A stretch of 64,000 nt of DNA from Scatomorpha sp040765295 (GCA_040765295.1 JAXGSB010000001.1:62001-126000); one strand, 5' to 3'. Counted from the first letter of the stretch, positions 25,379-34,988 are shown. Notes: generated by a model not told the origin, from the letters alone. Program-made: numbers and translations.

Positions 25379-26494
25379 ATGAAAATAAATTGCGAAAAAT
25401 ATTTACTCGAAGAGGCTATAAGAACAGTCTCAAAGGCAGCCAGCCCCAAGAGCCCGTTAACCGCTTTGAGGGGAATACTCTTAAAAGCCGATATGACATC
25501 TTTAAGACTCACCGCCTATGACCTCAGGAGAGGAATATACACGGATATAGAGGCGGATGTTGAAGATGCAGGAAGCGCAGTTATAGACGCAAGACTTTTT
25601 GAGAACATTGTTCGCCATCTTCCCGACGGAATGGTGCGCATAGTCGTAGATGCTTCTTTAAATGTTTTAATAAAGTGCGGACAGAGTGAGTTTAACATTA
25701 AGGCCTCCTCCGCCGATGACTATCCCGAGCTTCCCGAGCCGGACAGAGTGAGAGAGATTGAAATTTCTCAGGAACTTCTGAAGGAAATGATTGTCAGAAC
25801 AAGCTTTTCCATATCTAAAAACGAGAGCCGGCCGGTCTATACCGGAGCGCTATTTGAAATAGAAGATTCTCATCTTGCCCTTGTCGCGGTTGACGGATAC
25901 AGGCTTTCAATGCGCAGCGCGGATATAAACCTCGAACACAGTGACCTCCTGCGTTTTATAATTCCGGCATATTCGCTTTCCGACATAGAAAAGATATGCC
26001 AGAGCGGAGAAGACAAATTCTGCCAGTTTAAGCTCGGCTCAAAGCACATCAGCGTTCACTTTAGCGGTACGGTTCTCATAACAAGAAGGCTCGAGGGAGA
26101 ATTCCTGGACTATAAAACCGCCGTTCCCAGGGATTTCAGATATAAAATCAAGCTTAACAGGCGAGAGCTCTTGGACGGGCTCGACAGAGTGTCTTTGATG
26201 ACCGACGAGAGCAGCAAGGCCCCAGTGAAGCTCTTCTTTGCCGACGGAAAGCTGGACTTAAGCTGTGATACAATACAGGGCCGCTCCTTCGATTCGATTA
26301 TAAGCGAGGGAAACGGCGAGGGGCTCACGATAGGTTTTAACGATGTATTCTTAAAGGAAGCCCTCCGCGCAATAGACGAGGAAGAGATTCTCTTCTGCCT
26401 GAACACCGATTCCTCGCCTGCCGTAATAAAAAGCCTTAATCAGGATAACAGATACCTTTATATGGTGCTTCCCGTGAGGCTCATCGCGAGGTAG
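25379..26494 (+). CDS. dnaN: DNA polymerase III sliding clamp, beta subunit
   Basis: 371 residues, normal length; ATG behind GGAGGAGAACTAAG. Three clamp domains are recognisable: KINCEKYLLEEAIRTVSKA with SPLTALRGILLKA, the central SRPVYTGALFEIED and VAVDGYRLSMR (the clamp family's VATDGHRL), and a C-terminal ending of YLYMVLPVRL (usually YxxxxMPMRL). The clamp encircles DNA and tethers the replicative polymerase and other partners. It is the first gene of the operon dnaN-yaaA-recF-remB-gyrB-gyrA-rnhA-ABC exporter, with the next gene starting one base after its stop. Confidence 0.96.
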   Translation: MKINCEKYLLEEAIRTVSKAASPKSPLTALRGILLKADMTSLRLTAYDLRRGIYTDIEADVEDAGSAVIDARLFENIVRHLPDGMVRIVVDASLNVLIKCGQSEFNIKASSADDYPELPEPDRVREIEISQELLKEMIVRTSFSISKNESRPVYTGALFEIEDSHLALVAVDGYRLSMRSADINLEHSDLLRFIIPAYSLSDIEKICQSGEDKFCQFKLGSKHISVHFSGTVLITRRLEGEFLDYKTAVPRDFRYKIKLNRRELLDGLDRVSLMTDESSKAPVKLFFADGKLDLSCDTIQGRSFDSIISEGNGEGLTIGFNDVFLKEALRAIDEEEILFCLNTDSSPAVIKSLNQDNRYLYMVLPVRLIAR

Positions 26495-26495
26495 T

Positions 26496-26711
26496 ATGAA
26501 GATTGTTTCAAAAATCAGGGGCGAGAGCATAAAACTCGCCCAACTCTTAAAATATGAGGGCATAGCCGAAACGGGCGGTATGGCCGGAGAGATGATTTTA
26601 TCGGGCGAAGTGCGCTTAAACGGCGAAGTTTGCCTTGAGAAAAACAGAAAAGTTCGCCCCGGCGATACCGTAGTTATCGGCGATGAAGAAATAAGGATAG
26701 AATCCGAGTGA
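26496..26711 (+). CDS. yaaA: S4-domain RNA-binding protein YaaA
   Basis: 71 residues, the usual size. The S4 fold is seen as IKLAQLLKYEGIAETGGMAG followed by MILSGEVRLNGEV and RKVRPGDTVVI. This protein lies between dnaN and recF in most Bacillota; in Bacillus subtilis it is linked to ribosome large-subunit assembly. It starts one base after dnaN, and its TGA overlaps the GTG start of recF, so all three are translationally coupled. Confidence 0.92.
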   Translation: MKIVSKIRGESIKLAQLLKYEGIAETGGMAGEMILSGEVRLNGEVCLEKNRKVRPGDTVVIGDEEIRIESE

Positions 26712-27826
26712 GAGTAGAGAAACTTTCCTTAGAGGGATTTCGAAACTACGATTTTGTATGTTTCGAGCCCTCCGAAGAGATGAACGTGCTCTGCGGCGAC
26801 AACGCCCAGGGAAAGACGAATTTGATAGAGGCAATTTACTATCTCTCGCTCGGAAGGAGCTTTCGCACGCGCTTTGACAAGGAGCTCATCTCTTTCGACT
26901 CCTCCTACTGCAACCTGCTTGCGGAAGTTTCCACGAGAGACAGGGAATTCAATGTGAAAATAAAGCTCAGCCGCTCTAGGCCGAAGGAGATAACGGTAAA
27001 CTCGGTCAAGAGAAGGCCAGGCGAACTGTCCGATTTTTTTTCGGCGGTTTTATTTTCGCCCTCTGACCTCTATCTGGTGCAGGAGGGCGCCGTAAATCGG
27101 CGCCGTTTTCTTGATGAATCCATAAGCACGCTGCGGCCGCGCTATGGCTCGATAATCTCGGAATACACAAAGAATCTCGAGCAGAAAACCGCGATTTTAA
27201 AGGATTATCGGGAGAAGCCCTCGCTGTTGGAGATATTAGACGAGTATAATCTTCAGCTTGCAAGGCTCTCGGCAAGAATAATCCGCTACAGGGCGAGCTT
27301 TATAAAAAGGCTCGAAGAAGAGGCGAAAAAGCTGAACTTGGAAATATCCTCCGGAAAGGAAGAGCTTAAGTTCGAGTATGAAACCCTAAGCGAGGTAAAA
27401 GACCCCTTCGCAAGCTATGAAGAGGTACTCTCTCAGGTGCTTTCAAATCAGTCCAGACTGCGTGGGGCGGAGCTCGACTGCCAAAGGACGCTCGACGGAG
27501 TTCACCGCGACGAGCTCAGGATTTTCATAAACGGCGAGGATGCGAGAAGTTTTGCATCTCAGGGACAGGCGAGGAGCGCCGCAATCTCGATGAAGCTGGC
27601 GCTGAGAGAGATTGTTTTATACGAGAAGGAGGAGACCCCGGTGCTGCTGCTCGACGATGTGCTCTCGGAGCTCGATCCCATGCGGCAGGAATTTTTACTC
27701 GGACGCATAGAAAAGGGGCAGACGATACTCAGCACCTGCTCCGAGGAAAATTTGGAAAAACTGGGCAGAGGCAAGATTTTTTATATAAACGAGGGAAAAA
27801 TAAGCGATGTTCATTCATCCGGGTAA
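26708..27826 (+). CDS. recF: DNA replication and repair protein RecF
   Basis: 372 residues, typical. It is an SMC-like ATPase that acts with RecO and RecR to load RecA at gapped DNA. Seen: start VEKLSLEGFRNYD, Walker A GDNAQGKTNLIEA (about 31-43), LGRSFRT, the SPSDLYLVQEG segment, the ABC-type signature region around FASQGQARSAAISMKLA, and Walker B PVLLLDDVLSELD (about 315). Start GTG at 26708 overlaps the yaaA stop by 4 bp. The 3' end overlaps remB by 20 bp. Confidence 0.96.
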   Translation: MRVEKLSLEGFRNYDFVCFEPSEEMNVLCGDNAQGKTNLIEAIYYLSLGRSFRTRFDKELISFDSSYCNLLAEVSTRDREFNVKIKLSRSRPKEITVNSVKRRPGELSDFFSAVLFSPSDLYLVQEGAVNRRRFLDESISTLRPRYGSIISEYTKNLEQKTAILKDYREKPSLLEILDEYNLQLARLSARIIRYRASFIKRLEEEAKKLNLEISSGKEELKFEYETLSEVKDPFASYEEVLSQVLSNQSRLRGAELDCQRTLDGVHRDELRIFINGEDARSFASQGQARSAAISMKLALREIVLYEKEETPVLLLDDVLSELDPMRQEFLLGRIEKGQTILSTCSEENLEKLGRGKIFYINEGKISDVHSSG

Positions 27827-28046
27827 GAATGCGGTTCTGAGAAAAAGTGATATAATAGGGATCTTCGAGCTCGACAATGTGAGCTGGTCCAAGCGCAGCC
27901 GTGAGTTTTTGCGCTGCTCGGAGGAGCGGGGAGAAGTTATTGACGCCTCGGAGGATATACCCAGAAGCTTTATTTTAAGCACGAATAACGGAAAGAATCA
28001 GCTGACGCTGACGCATGTCACTACAAGAACGATTATAAAAAGGTAA
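27807..28046 (+). CDS. remB: RemB-like (YaaB) DUF370 regulator
   Basis: 79 residues. The start MFIHPGKNAVLRKSDIIGIF and the end with T-L-T-H-V-T-T-R-T match the YaaB/RemB family, small DNA-binding proteins that affect biofilm matrix genes in Bacillus subtilis. It overlaps the end of recF by 20 bp and is followed by gyrB after 10 bp, the standard location in Bacillota. Regulation of matrix genes in this organism is not shown. Confidence 0.88.
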   Translation: MFIHPGKNAVLRKSDIIGIFELDNVSWSKRSREFLRCSEERGEVIDASEDIPRSFILSTNNGKNQLTLTHVTTRTIIKR

Positions 28047-28056
28047 GAGGAAGAAT

Positions 28057-29991
28057 ATGTCCGATATGAGAGAAAAGATAGCGGAAAACAGCTACGACGA
28101 AAAAAATATACATGTTCTCGAAGGGCTCGAGGCGGTTCGCATGCGCCCGGGAATGTATATAGGCACAACGGCCGCGGCGGGCCTCCATCACCTTGTCTAT
28201 GAAATTGTCGACAATGCCATAGACGAGGCCTTGGCGGGCTACTGCAGCGAGATAGAGGTCTGCATCGAAGAGGGCAATATCATAAGAGTAAGGGATAACG
28301 GCCGCGGCATACCCGTCGGCATACAGCCGCAGACGGGAAAAAGCGCCCTGGAGGTTGTCTACACCGTCCTCCATGCGGGAGGAAAATTCGGCGACGGCGG
28401 ATACAAGGTCTCGGGCGGTCTGCACGGCGTCGGCGCCTCTGTCGTAAACGCTCTTTCCGACTTTCTCGAAGTCAAGGTCATGCGCGACGGAAAGATATAT
28501 CACATGGAGTTTAGCAGAGGCGAGATAGTCTCGGGTCTTGAAGTTATAGGCGAGACCGAAGAGACGGGCACCTTTGTGCGCTTCCACCCCGATCCCGAGC
28601 TCATGGACGATGTGAATTTCGAATATGAGACGCTCAGAACCCGTATGCGCGAGCAGGCCTATTTGAATGCCGGACTTAAGATATCTACAATCGATGAGAG
28701 AAGCGGTCGGGAAAACAGGCATGAGATGTGCTATGAGGGCGGCATCAGGGAGTTTGTTCAGTATATAAACCGCAACAAAGATGCCGTGCACGAGGAAGTC
28801 TGCTATATGGAGGGCAGCACCGATACGGGCGAGGCCGAGGTGGCCTTCCAATATAACGGCGGCTTCAGTGAGATTTTAATTTCCTTTGCAAACAACATAC
28901 ACACGCCGGAAGGCGGCATGCACGAGACCGGATTTAAGACGGCGCTCACCAGAGTTATGAATACCTACGGCAAGAAATACGGCTTTTTGAAGGAAGACGA
29001 ATCCTTCACGGGCGAGGACTGCCGCGAGGGAATCTGCGCAATAATCTCGGTAAAGCTGCAGCATCCCCAGTTCGAGGGCCAAACGAAGTCGAAGCTCGGA
29101 AACTCCGAGATGCGCTCGCTTGTCGATTCGGTTATTCAGGAAAAGTTTACGGAATACCTTGAGGAAAACCCCGAAACGGCCAAGCTGATTATGGAAAAGG
29201 CCCTCACCGCCTCGAGAGCCCGCGAGGAGGCGAGAAAGGCCAGAGAGAGAGTAAGGCGCAAGAATGTTCTCGAGGGCTCGACTCTGCCCGGAAAGCTGCG
29301 CGACTGCAACGAGAGGGACCCCTCGCTCTGCGAAATTTTCATAGTCGAGGGAGACTCGGCGGGCGGCTCGGCCACGGGCGGCAGAGACAGCCGCTTTCAG
29401 GCCATACTTCCGCTCTGGGGCAAAATGCTCAATGTTGAGAGAGTGCGAGAAGACAAGGTGTATTCAAACGACAAGTTAAACCCCGTCATAACGGCCCTCG
29501 GCACGGGCTTGGGCGAGGAGTTCGACATTTCGAAGCTCAGATATCACAAGGTCATCATCATGGCCGACGCCGACGTCGACGGCTCGCACATAAGAACGCT
29601 GCTTTTAACCTTCTTCTTCAGATATATGAAGCCGCTTTTAGAGAAAGGGCACATCTATGCCGCCGTGCCGCCTCTCTATAAGATAACGAGAGGCAGGACC
29701 ACGAAGGTGGCCTTCTCCGACGAGGAGAGAGAGCAGGTGGCCGAGGAGCTAAGAGGCGACAACCCGAACGCCAAGGTGGATATCAGCCGCTTCAAGGGTC
29801 TCGGTGAAATGAACCCCGAGGAGCTTTGGGAGACCACAATGGACCCCGAGAGCCGCACTCTAAAAAGAATAACCGTTGAAGACGCCGTTCTGGCAGACGA
29901 GGTATTCACGATACTTATGGGCGAAAAGGTCGAGCCGAGAAGAGAGTTTATCGAGGAAAACGCCAAACGCGTTCAGAATCTCGACATATAG
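28057..29991 (+). CDS. gyrB: DNA gyrase subunit B
   Basis: 644 residues, usual for Gram-positive GyrB. It supplies the ATPase and TOPRIM parts of the supercoiling enzyme. Seen: VRMRPGMYIG (about 30-39), the ATP-binding IVDNAIDEALAGYC, DNGRGIPVG, GGLHGVGASVVNALS, and QTKSKLGNSE with the catalytic Lys. The TOPRIM part reads IVEGDSAGGSATGGRD and IIMADADVDGSHIR, and the end is RREFIEENA. ATG behind GAGGAAGAAT. gyrA follows 11 bp later. Confidence 0.97.
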   Translation: MSDMREKIAENSYDEKNIHVLEGLEAVRMRPGMYIGTTAAAGLHHLVYEIVDNAIDEALAGYCSEIEVCIEEGNIIRVRDNGRGIPVGIQPQTGKSALEVVYTVLHAGGKFGDGGYKVSGGLHGVGASVVNALSDFLEVKVMRDGKIYHMEFSRGEIVSGLEVIGETEETGTFVRFHPDPELMDDVNFEYETLRTRMREQAYLNAGLKISTIDERSGRENRHEMCYEGGIREFVQYINRNKDAVHEEVCYMEGSTDTGEAEVAFQYNGGFSEILISFANNIHTPEGGMHETGFKTALTRVMNTYGKKYGFLKEDESFTGEDCREGICAIISVKLQHPQFEGQTKSKLGNSEMRSLVDSVIQEKFTEYLEENPETAKLIMEKALTASRAREEARKARERVRRKNVLEGSTLPGKLRDCNERDPSLCEIFIVEGDSAGGSATGGRDSRFQAILPLWGKMLNVERVREDKVYSNDKLNPVITALGTGLGEEFDISKLRYHKVIIMADADVDGSHIRTLLLTFFFRYMKPLLEKGHIYAAVPPLYKITRGRTTKVAFSDEEREQVAEELRGDNPNAKVDISRFKGLGEMNPEELWETTMDPESRTLKRITVEDAVLADEVFTILMGEKVEPRREFIEENAKRVQNLDI

Positions 29992-30002
29992 GGTGGTAGA
30001 AC

Positions 30003-32645
30003 ATGTCAAAAACACACAATAAGGATTACAAACCGGAAGACATCATGTATCCGGAGCAGACAATAGAAAACACCGATTTGGTAGTTGAAATGAAGACGGC
30101 GTATATAGACTACGCCATGTCCGTCATCGTAGGCAGAGCTCTGCCAGACGTGAGAGACGGCCTTAAGCCCGTGCACAGGCGCATACTCTACGCCATGTAC
30201 GAGGAGCGCCTCACTCACGACAAGCCCTTTAAAAAGTCCGCCACCTGCGTCGGCGACGTTTTGGGCCGCTACCACCCCCACGGTGAGATGGCCGTCTACG
30301 ATGCGCTGGTCAGGCTTGCGCAGGACTTTTCGATGCGCTATCCCCTTGTCGAAGGGCACGGCAACTTCGGCTCCGTCGACGGCGACCCCCCTGCCGCCCA
30401 GCGCTACACCGAGGCCAGAGCCTCGAAGATATGCAGTCAGATGCTCCGCGATATGGACAGGGAAACTGTTGACTTTAAGCCGAACTTCGACGAATCAAGG
30501 GAGGAACCCATAGTTTTGCCCTCGCGCTTTCCCAACCTTTTGGTGAACGGCTCTTCGGGCATTGCCGTCGGCATGGCGACAAACATACCTCCGCACAACC
30601 TAAGAGAGGTAATTGGCGCCTGCATCTGCGTGCTCGAGAACCCCGAGGCCGACCTCAAAGAGCTTATGCAGCATGTAAAGGGTCCCGATTTCCCGACTAG
30701 GGGCATAATTATGGGCAGATCCGGAATAAGGGCGGCCTATAAGACGGGCCGCGGCAGGATAGTCATGAGGGCCCGCACCCATGTGGAAAACTTCGGCCAA
30801 AATCGCGAGAGAATCATAGTCACCGAGCTTCCCTATCAGGTGAACAAGAGAACTCTCATCGAAAACATAGCCCAGCAGGTCAGAGACAAGAAGATTGAGG
30901 GCGTTTCGGGCCTGAGAGACGAGTCGGACAGGCAGGGTATGAGGATAGTTATAGAGGTCACGAGAGGGGCCAACCCCGATGTCGTCTTAAATCGTCTGAT
31001 GAAGAGGACTCAGCTGCAGACTTCTTTCTCGGTAAATATGCTGGCGCTTGTCGACAGGCAGTCCAGACCCAAGCTTCTTTCGCTGAGAGAGGTTATAGAC
31101 GAGTATCTCGATTTCCAGAAGGAAATAATCTATAGAAGGACAGAATATGATTTAAGGAAGGCCAGGGAGCGCGCCCACATTCTGCGCGGACTTTTAACGG
31201 CGCTGGACCATATAGACGAGGTCATCAAAATAATCCGCGAGAGCTACGACGACGCCCAGGAAAGACTTATGGAGCGCTTCGATCTCGACGAGATTCAAAG
31301 CAGAGCCATTTTGGAGATGCGCCTGCGCGCTCTGCAGGGGCTCGACCGCGAGAGACTCGAAACAGAGTTTTCCGAACTTATGGAAAGCATAAAGCGCTGC
31401 GAGGAAATACTCGGCTCCGAGGAGATTTTGGTGAATATTCTGAAGACGGAGCTTCAGGAAATCTCCGATACCTACGGCGACGAACGCTGGACGGAGATAA
31501 GAGATGTTGAATATGACATCGACATAGAAGACCTCATAGAAGAGGAAGAATGCGTCTTCACCCTCACCAAGGAGGGCTATATAAAGCGCATAGAGTGCGC
31601 CGAGTACAGGGCGCAGGCCAGAGGCGGCAGAGGCGTCAGAGCCATGACCACCAAGGAAGAGGACTATGTTGAAACGGTCTTCACGGCCTCGACACACGAT
31701 GTGCTCCTCTTCTTCTCCGACAGAGGGCAGGTATATAAAAAGAAGGGGTACATGGTGCCCTCTGCCGGCAGACAGGCCAAGGGAATGGCGATAGTGAACC
31801 TTCTGCCGCTGGAGAAGGACGAGAAGATATCGGCCGTGCTCCACTGCAGACCCGAGGATTTGGAGAGCTACTTTGTCTTTATGGCGACTGCCAAAGGCAA
31901 GGTAAAGCGGATGAACTTAAGCCTGCTCCGCAACATAAGAAGAACGGGCATCAGAGCCCTCAGCATAGACGAGGGCGACACCCTAATCGGCGCCATGCTC
32001 ACCGACGGCGGAGAGCGCATACTCTTGGCCACCCGTAACGGTCAGGCAATCTGCTTCGAGGAGACCGATGTCAGACCTATGGGCAGAACGGCGGCCGGTG
32101 TGAGAGGCATAAGACTCCGCAAGGGAGACAAGTGCGTCGGCGTCTGCCGCTGGGGCTCGGGCAGGTATCTGCTCTCGGTGAGCGAAAACGGCTACGGCAA
32201 GCGCACGCCCCTGAGGGCATATCTCAGAGGCGGCGAGGCAGCCCAGAGCAGAGGCGGACTCGGAATGAGAAACTTCAAGCTGAGCGAGAAGACGGGCAAG
32301 ATTGCCGCAGCCAAGGTTGTAAACGGTGACGAAGACCTCCTGCTTGTCTCCGATGACGGCACCATGATAAGGATAAGCGTTTCGGAAATCTCCGTTCAGG
32401 GCAGATCTACCCAGGGCGTCAGAGTGATGCGCCTTTCCGAGGGATCACTGCTCATATCCATGGCCAAGACGGATCCCGAGGAGGAGACAGACTGCCATGA
32501 CGGCGTGTCTTTAGATGAAGATCCGGAATTTTTGGAAGAAGATGACTTTGACGAGTTCGAGGATGAAGATATCGAAGAAGATGAACTCGAAGAAGAGTTT
32601 GACGACGATGATGACGACGATGATGATGAAGAGGACGACGATTGA
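30003..32645 (+). CDS. gyrA: DNA gyrase subunit A with acidic tail
   Basis: 880 residues. A 14-residue leader precedes the usual MYPEQTIENTDL start, and both Met codons are possible starts. Seen: GRALPDVRDGLKPVHRRILY, catalytic Tyr135 in AAQRYTEAR, and the GyrA box QARGGRG in the beta-pinwheel domain (about 540). The quinolone-contact helix reads HPHGEMAVYDALV, so the Ser83 equivalent is Met96 and the residue before it is Glu95 instead of Asp, while the Asp87 equivalent is kept (Asp100). The last about 45 residues are almost only Asp and Glu. The stop overlaps the TTG start of rnhA. Confidence 0.97.
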   Translation: MSKTHNKDYKPEDIMYPEQTIENTDLVVEMKTAYIDYAMSVIVGRALPDVRDGLKPVHRRILYAMYEERLTHDKPFKKSATCVGDVLGRYHPHGEMAVYDALVRLAQDFSMRYPLVEGHGNFGSVDGDPPAAQRYTEARASKICSQMLRDMDRETVDFKPNFDESREEPIVLPSRFPNLLVNGSSGIAVGMATNIPPHNLREVIGACICVLENPEADLKELMQHVKGPDFPTRGIIMGRSGIRAAYKTGRGRIVMRARTHVENFGQNRERIIVTELPYQVNKRTLIENIAQQVRDKKIEGVSGLRDESDRQGMRIVIEVTRGANPDVVLNRLMKRTQLQTSFSVNMLALVDRQSRPKLLSLREVIDEYLDFQKEIIYRRTEYDLRKARERAHILRGLLTALDHIDEVIKIIRESYDDAQERLMERFDLDEIQSRAILEMRLRALQGLDRERLETEFSELMESIKRCEEILGSEEILVNILKTELQEISDTYGDERWTEIRDVEYDIDIEDLIEEEECVFTLTKEGYIKRIECAEYRAQARGGRGVRAMTTKEEDYVETVFTASTHDVLLFFSDRGQVYKKKGYMVPSAGRQAKGMAIVNLLPLEKDEKISAVLHCRPEDLESYFVFMATAKGKVKRMNLSLLRNIRRTGIRALSIDEGDTLIGAMLTDGGERILLATRNGQAICFEETDVRPMGRTAAGVRGIRLRKGDKCVGVCRWGSGRYLLSVSENGYGKRTPLRAYLRGGEAAQSRGGLGMRNFKLSEKTGKIAAAKVVNGDEDLLLVSDDGTMIRISVSEISVQGRSTQGVRVMRLSEGSLLISMAKTDPEEETDCHDGVSLDEDPEFLEEDDFDEFEDEDIEEDELEEEFDDDDDDDDDEEDDD

Positions 32646-33238
32646 AAAAAGTTGAGCTTTACACCGACGGGGCCTGCTCGGGCAACCCCGGTCCTGGAGG
32701 CTTTGCCGCCATACTTCTCTTTGAGGGGAAGGAAAAAACAGTAAGCGGCGGCGAACAAGATACAACAAACAACCGCATGGAGCTTATGGCCGTTATCGAG
32801 GGGCTGAGTTCCCTCAACGAGCCCTGCGAGGTCGATCTCTACACCGATTCGAAGTATGTGCAGCAGGCGATAACATTGGGCTGGATAGAAGATTGGGAGA
32901 AAAGGGGCTGGAAGCGCAAGACAGGCCCGCTCCTTAACCCCGAGCTTTGGCAGAGACTCAATGAGCTTTTAAAAAAGCACAGGGTCACGGCCCGCTGGGT
33001 CGAAGGCCATGCCGGAGTGGAACTAAACGAAAGGGCGGATAAGATAGCCGTTTTAGAGAGAGACAAGGCCGCGGGAAAGCAGGCTGTACCGGAGCCGAAA
33101 AAGGAAAAAGAGCAGCTTACGCGAACGGAAGAACTTGAGAGAGAAATCGAAGAGCTCAAAGAGAGGCTCAAACTCTTGGAGGATGAGCGGGAAAGACTTC
33201 TTTTTAAAGAGGAGACAAAATTTGAAGAGAGACTTTAA
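32642..33238 (+). CDS. rnhA: Ribonuclease HI with C-terminal coiled coil
   Basis: 198 residues; start TTG at 32642, overlapping the gyrA stop (TTGA). It degrades RNA in RNA-DNA hybrids such as R-loops and primers. The catalytic set is complete: Asp9 (YTDGACSGNPGPGG), Glu47 (NRMELMAVIEG), Asp69 (YTDSKYV), His123 (EGHAG) and Asp133 (NERADKIA). The core ends near 145. A Lys/Glu-rich tail (about 146-198, TEELEREIEELKERLKLL) is predicted to be a coiled coil and is not part of the normal enzyme. Its 3' end overlaps the start of the ABC exporter gene. Confidence 0.93.
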   Translation: MKKVELYTDGACSGNPGPGGFAAILLFEGKEKTVSGGEQDTTNNRMELMAVIEGLSSLNEPCEVDLYTDSKYVQQAITLGWIEDWEKRGWKRKTGPLLNPELWQRLNELLKKHRVTARWVEGHAGVELNERADKIAVLERDKAAGKQAVPEPKKEKEQLTRTEELEREIEELKERLKLLEDERERLLFKEETKFEERL

Positions 33239-34973
33239 GTCCGGCAGCAAGTTAAAAATATTCTTTTCATATTTTAAACCCTACAGGGGTCTTTTTGCCC
33301 TTGACATGCTCTGCGCAGTTTTGGTCTCGCTGGCGGACATACTCTTTCCCTATCTATCGAGATATAGTCTTTTAGAGCTCTTGCCCAATCAGAAATACAG
33401 GGCCTTTTTTATAATCAGCGCAATAATGCTGGGAGCTTATATAATCAAGGCCGTCTTTAACTACATAATGGTGGTTGTGGGACATATCATGGGCTTATAT
33501 ATCGAGTCCGACATGAGACGCGATGTTTTTACGCACATTCAGAAGCTCAGTTTCAGCTACTTCGATAAGAAGCGGACAGGCGAGCTTATGAGCCGCATAA
33601 CGAACGACCTCTTCGAGATAACGGAGCTGGCGCACCACGGACCCGAGGAAGTTGCGGTCTCTTCTCTCACAATAATAGGCTCACTGATTGTCGTCTTTGC
33701 CATAGAGTGGAAGCTGGCCCTGGTGCTTGCTGTCCTTCTCTTTGTGGGGCTTGGGGTGACTTTGTTTTCCAGAAACCGCCTTAGAAAGAGCTCGAGGGGC
33801 GTGAAGGAAAAGACGGGAAAAATAAACGCCGCAATAGAGATGGGCATAGCCGGCATGCGCACGGCGCGCGCCTTTGCCAACGAGGAAGAGGAGCGGGAGA
33901 AGTTCATTTCGGCAAACTTAAGCTATGTAAGCGCCCGCAAGGAATACTACAGATCTATGGGGACCTTCATGGCCTCGATGGATTTGGTTCTTTCGAGTAT
34001 GTCGGTAATGGTGGTCATTGTCGGCGGATTTCTCATCATGAAGGGCGACATGATATCCGTCGATCTCTTCACCTTTACCCTCTATGTAGGGGCCTTTGTC
34101 GCCCCCATACGCCGGCTCACGAACTTTTCGGAGCTTCTCTTCACAGGGCGCGCCGGCTTCGACCGCTTCCTTGAGATTATGCGAGAAGAGCCTGAAATAA
34201 AAGACATGCCGGACGCTGTCGAGATGAAGAAGACAAAGGGCGTCATCGAATTTAAAGATGTAAGCTTTTCATACGACCCTCAAAAGCCTATACTTAAAGA
34301 TATAAATCTTAAGATAGAGTCGGGAGAGAAGATAGCCTTTGTCGGTTCCTCGGGCTCGGGCAAGACAACGCTTGTAAACCTTGTGCCCAGATTCTATGAA
34401 GTTACAGAAGGCGCCGTTTTGATAGACGGCAGAGACATAAGAGATGTCACGCAGGAGTCACTCAGGCGCAATGTCGGCATCATACAGCAGGATGTATTCA
34501 TCTTCGCCGCCACAATAATGGAAAACATACGCTACGGCAGACCGGATGCAACGGACGCCGAGGTGGTGGCCGCGGCGATAAAGGCCGAGATACACAAGGA
34601 CATAAGCGAAATGCCGGACGGCTACGACACCCCGGCGGGCGAGCGCGGAGTTATGCTCTCGGGCGGACAGAAGCAGCGCATATCGATAGCAAGGGCAATA
34701 CTCAAAAATCCCAAGATACTCATACTCGACGAGGCCACAAGCTCGCTCGACTCGGTGACCGAGAGGAAGATTCAGGAGTCTTTGGACGAGCTCTCTGTCG
34801 GAAGGACAACGCTCTATATCGCGCACAGACTTTCAACGGTCAAAAATGCCGACAAAGTTGCCGTAGTCGAAGACGAGGGCATAGTCGAATACGGCAGTCC
34901 GGCAGAGCTCTTGGAAAAGGGCGGCAGGTTCAGAGAACTCATAGAAGCGCAGAGCTTCAATGAAGATCTCTAA
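33222..34973 (+). CDS. ABC exporter, fused membrane and ATPase domains
   Basis: 583 residues from TTG at 33222, chosen for the ribosome site GGAGACAAAA; a Met 29 codons upstream gives a basic extension read from the rnhA tail. The type I exporter membrane domain has about six helices (first ALDMLCAVLVSLADILFPYL; also FDKKRTGELMSRITNDLFEI). The ATPase has Walker A GSSGSGKTTL, Q-loop IIQQDVFIF, signature LSGGQKQRISIARAIL and Walker B ILILDEATSSLD. It probably works as a homodimer of the MsbA/LmrA/BmrA class. The substrate cannot be read from sequence. It is the last gene of the dnaN operon before a 15-bp gap. Confidence 0.92.
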   Translation: MKRDFKSGSKLKIFFSYFKPYRGLFALDMLCAVLVSLADILFPYLSRYSLLELLPNQKYRAFFIISAIMLGAYIIKAVFNYIMVVVGHIMGLYIESDMRRDVFTHIQKLSFSYFDKKRTGELMSRITNDLFEITELAHHGPEEVAVSSLTIIGSLIVVFAIEWKLALVLAVLLFVGLGVTLFSRNRLRKSSRGVKEKTGKINAAIEMGIAGMRTARAFANEEEEREKFISANLSYVSARKEYYRSMGTFMASMDLVLSSMSVMVVIVGGFLIMKGDMISVDLFTFTLYVGAFVAPIRRLTNFSELLFTGRAGFDRFLEIMREEPEIKDMPDAVEMKKTKGVIEFKDVSFSYDPQKPILKDINLKIESGEKIAFVGSSGSGKTTLVNLVPRFYEVTEGAVLIDGRDIRDVTQESLRRNVGIIQQDVFIFAATIMENIRYGRPDATDAEVVAAAIKAEIHKDISEMPDGYDTPAGERGVMLSGGQKQRISIARAILKNPKILILDEATSSLDSVTERKIQESLDELSVGRTTLYIAHRLSTVKNADKVAVVEDEGIVEYGSPAELLEKGGRFRELIEAQSFNEDL

Positions 34974-34988
34974 AGAGGAGGCAGCATA

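Noticed and set aside
30437..30706. Many medium frames opposite gyrB, gyrA, serS and the P-ATPase
   Set aside because: Shadow frames of well-identified housekeeping genes.
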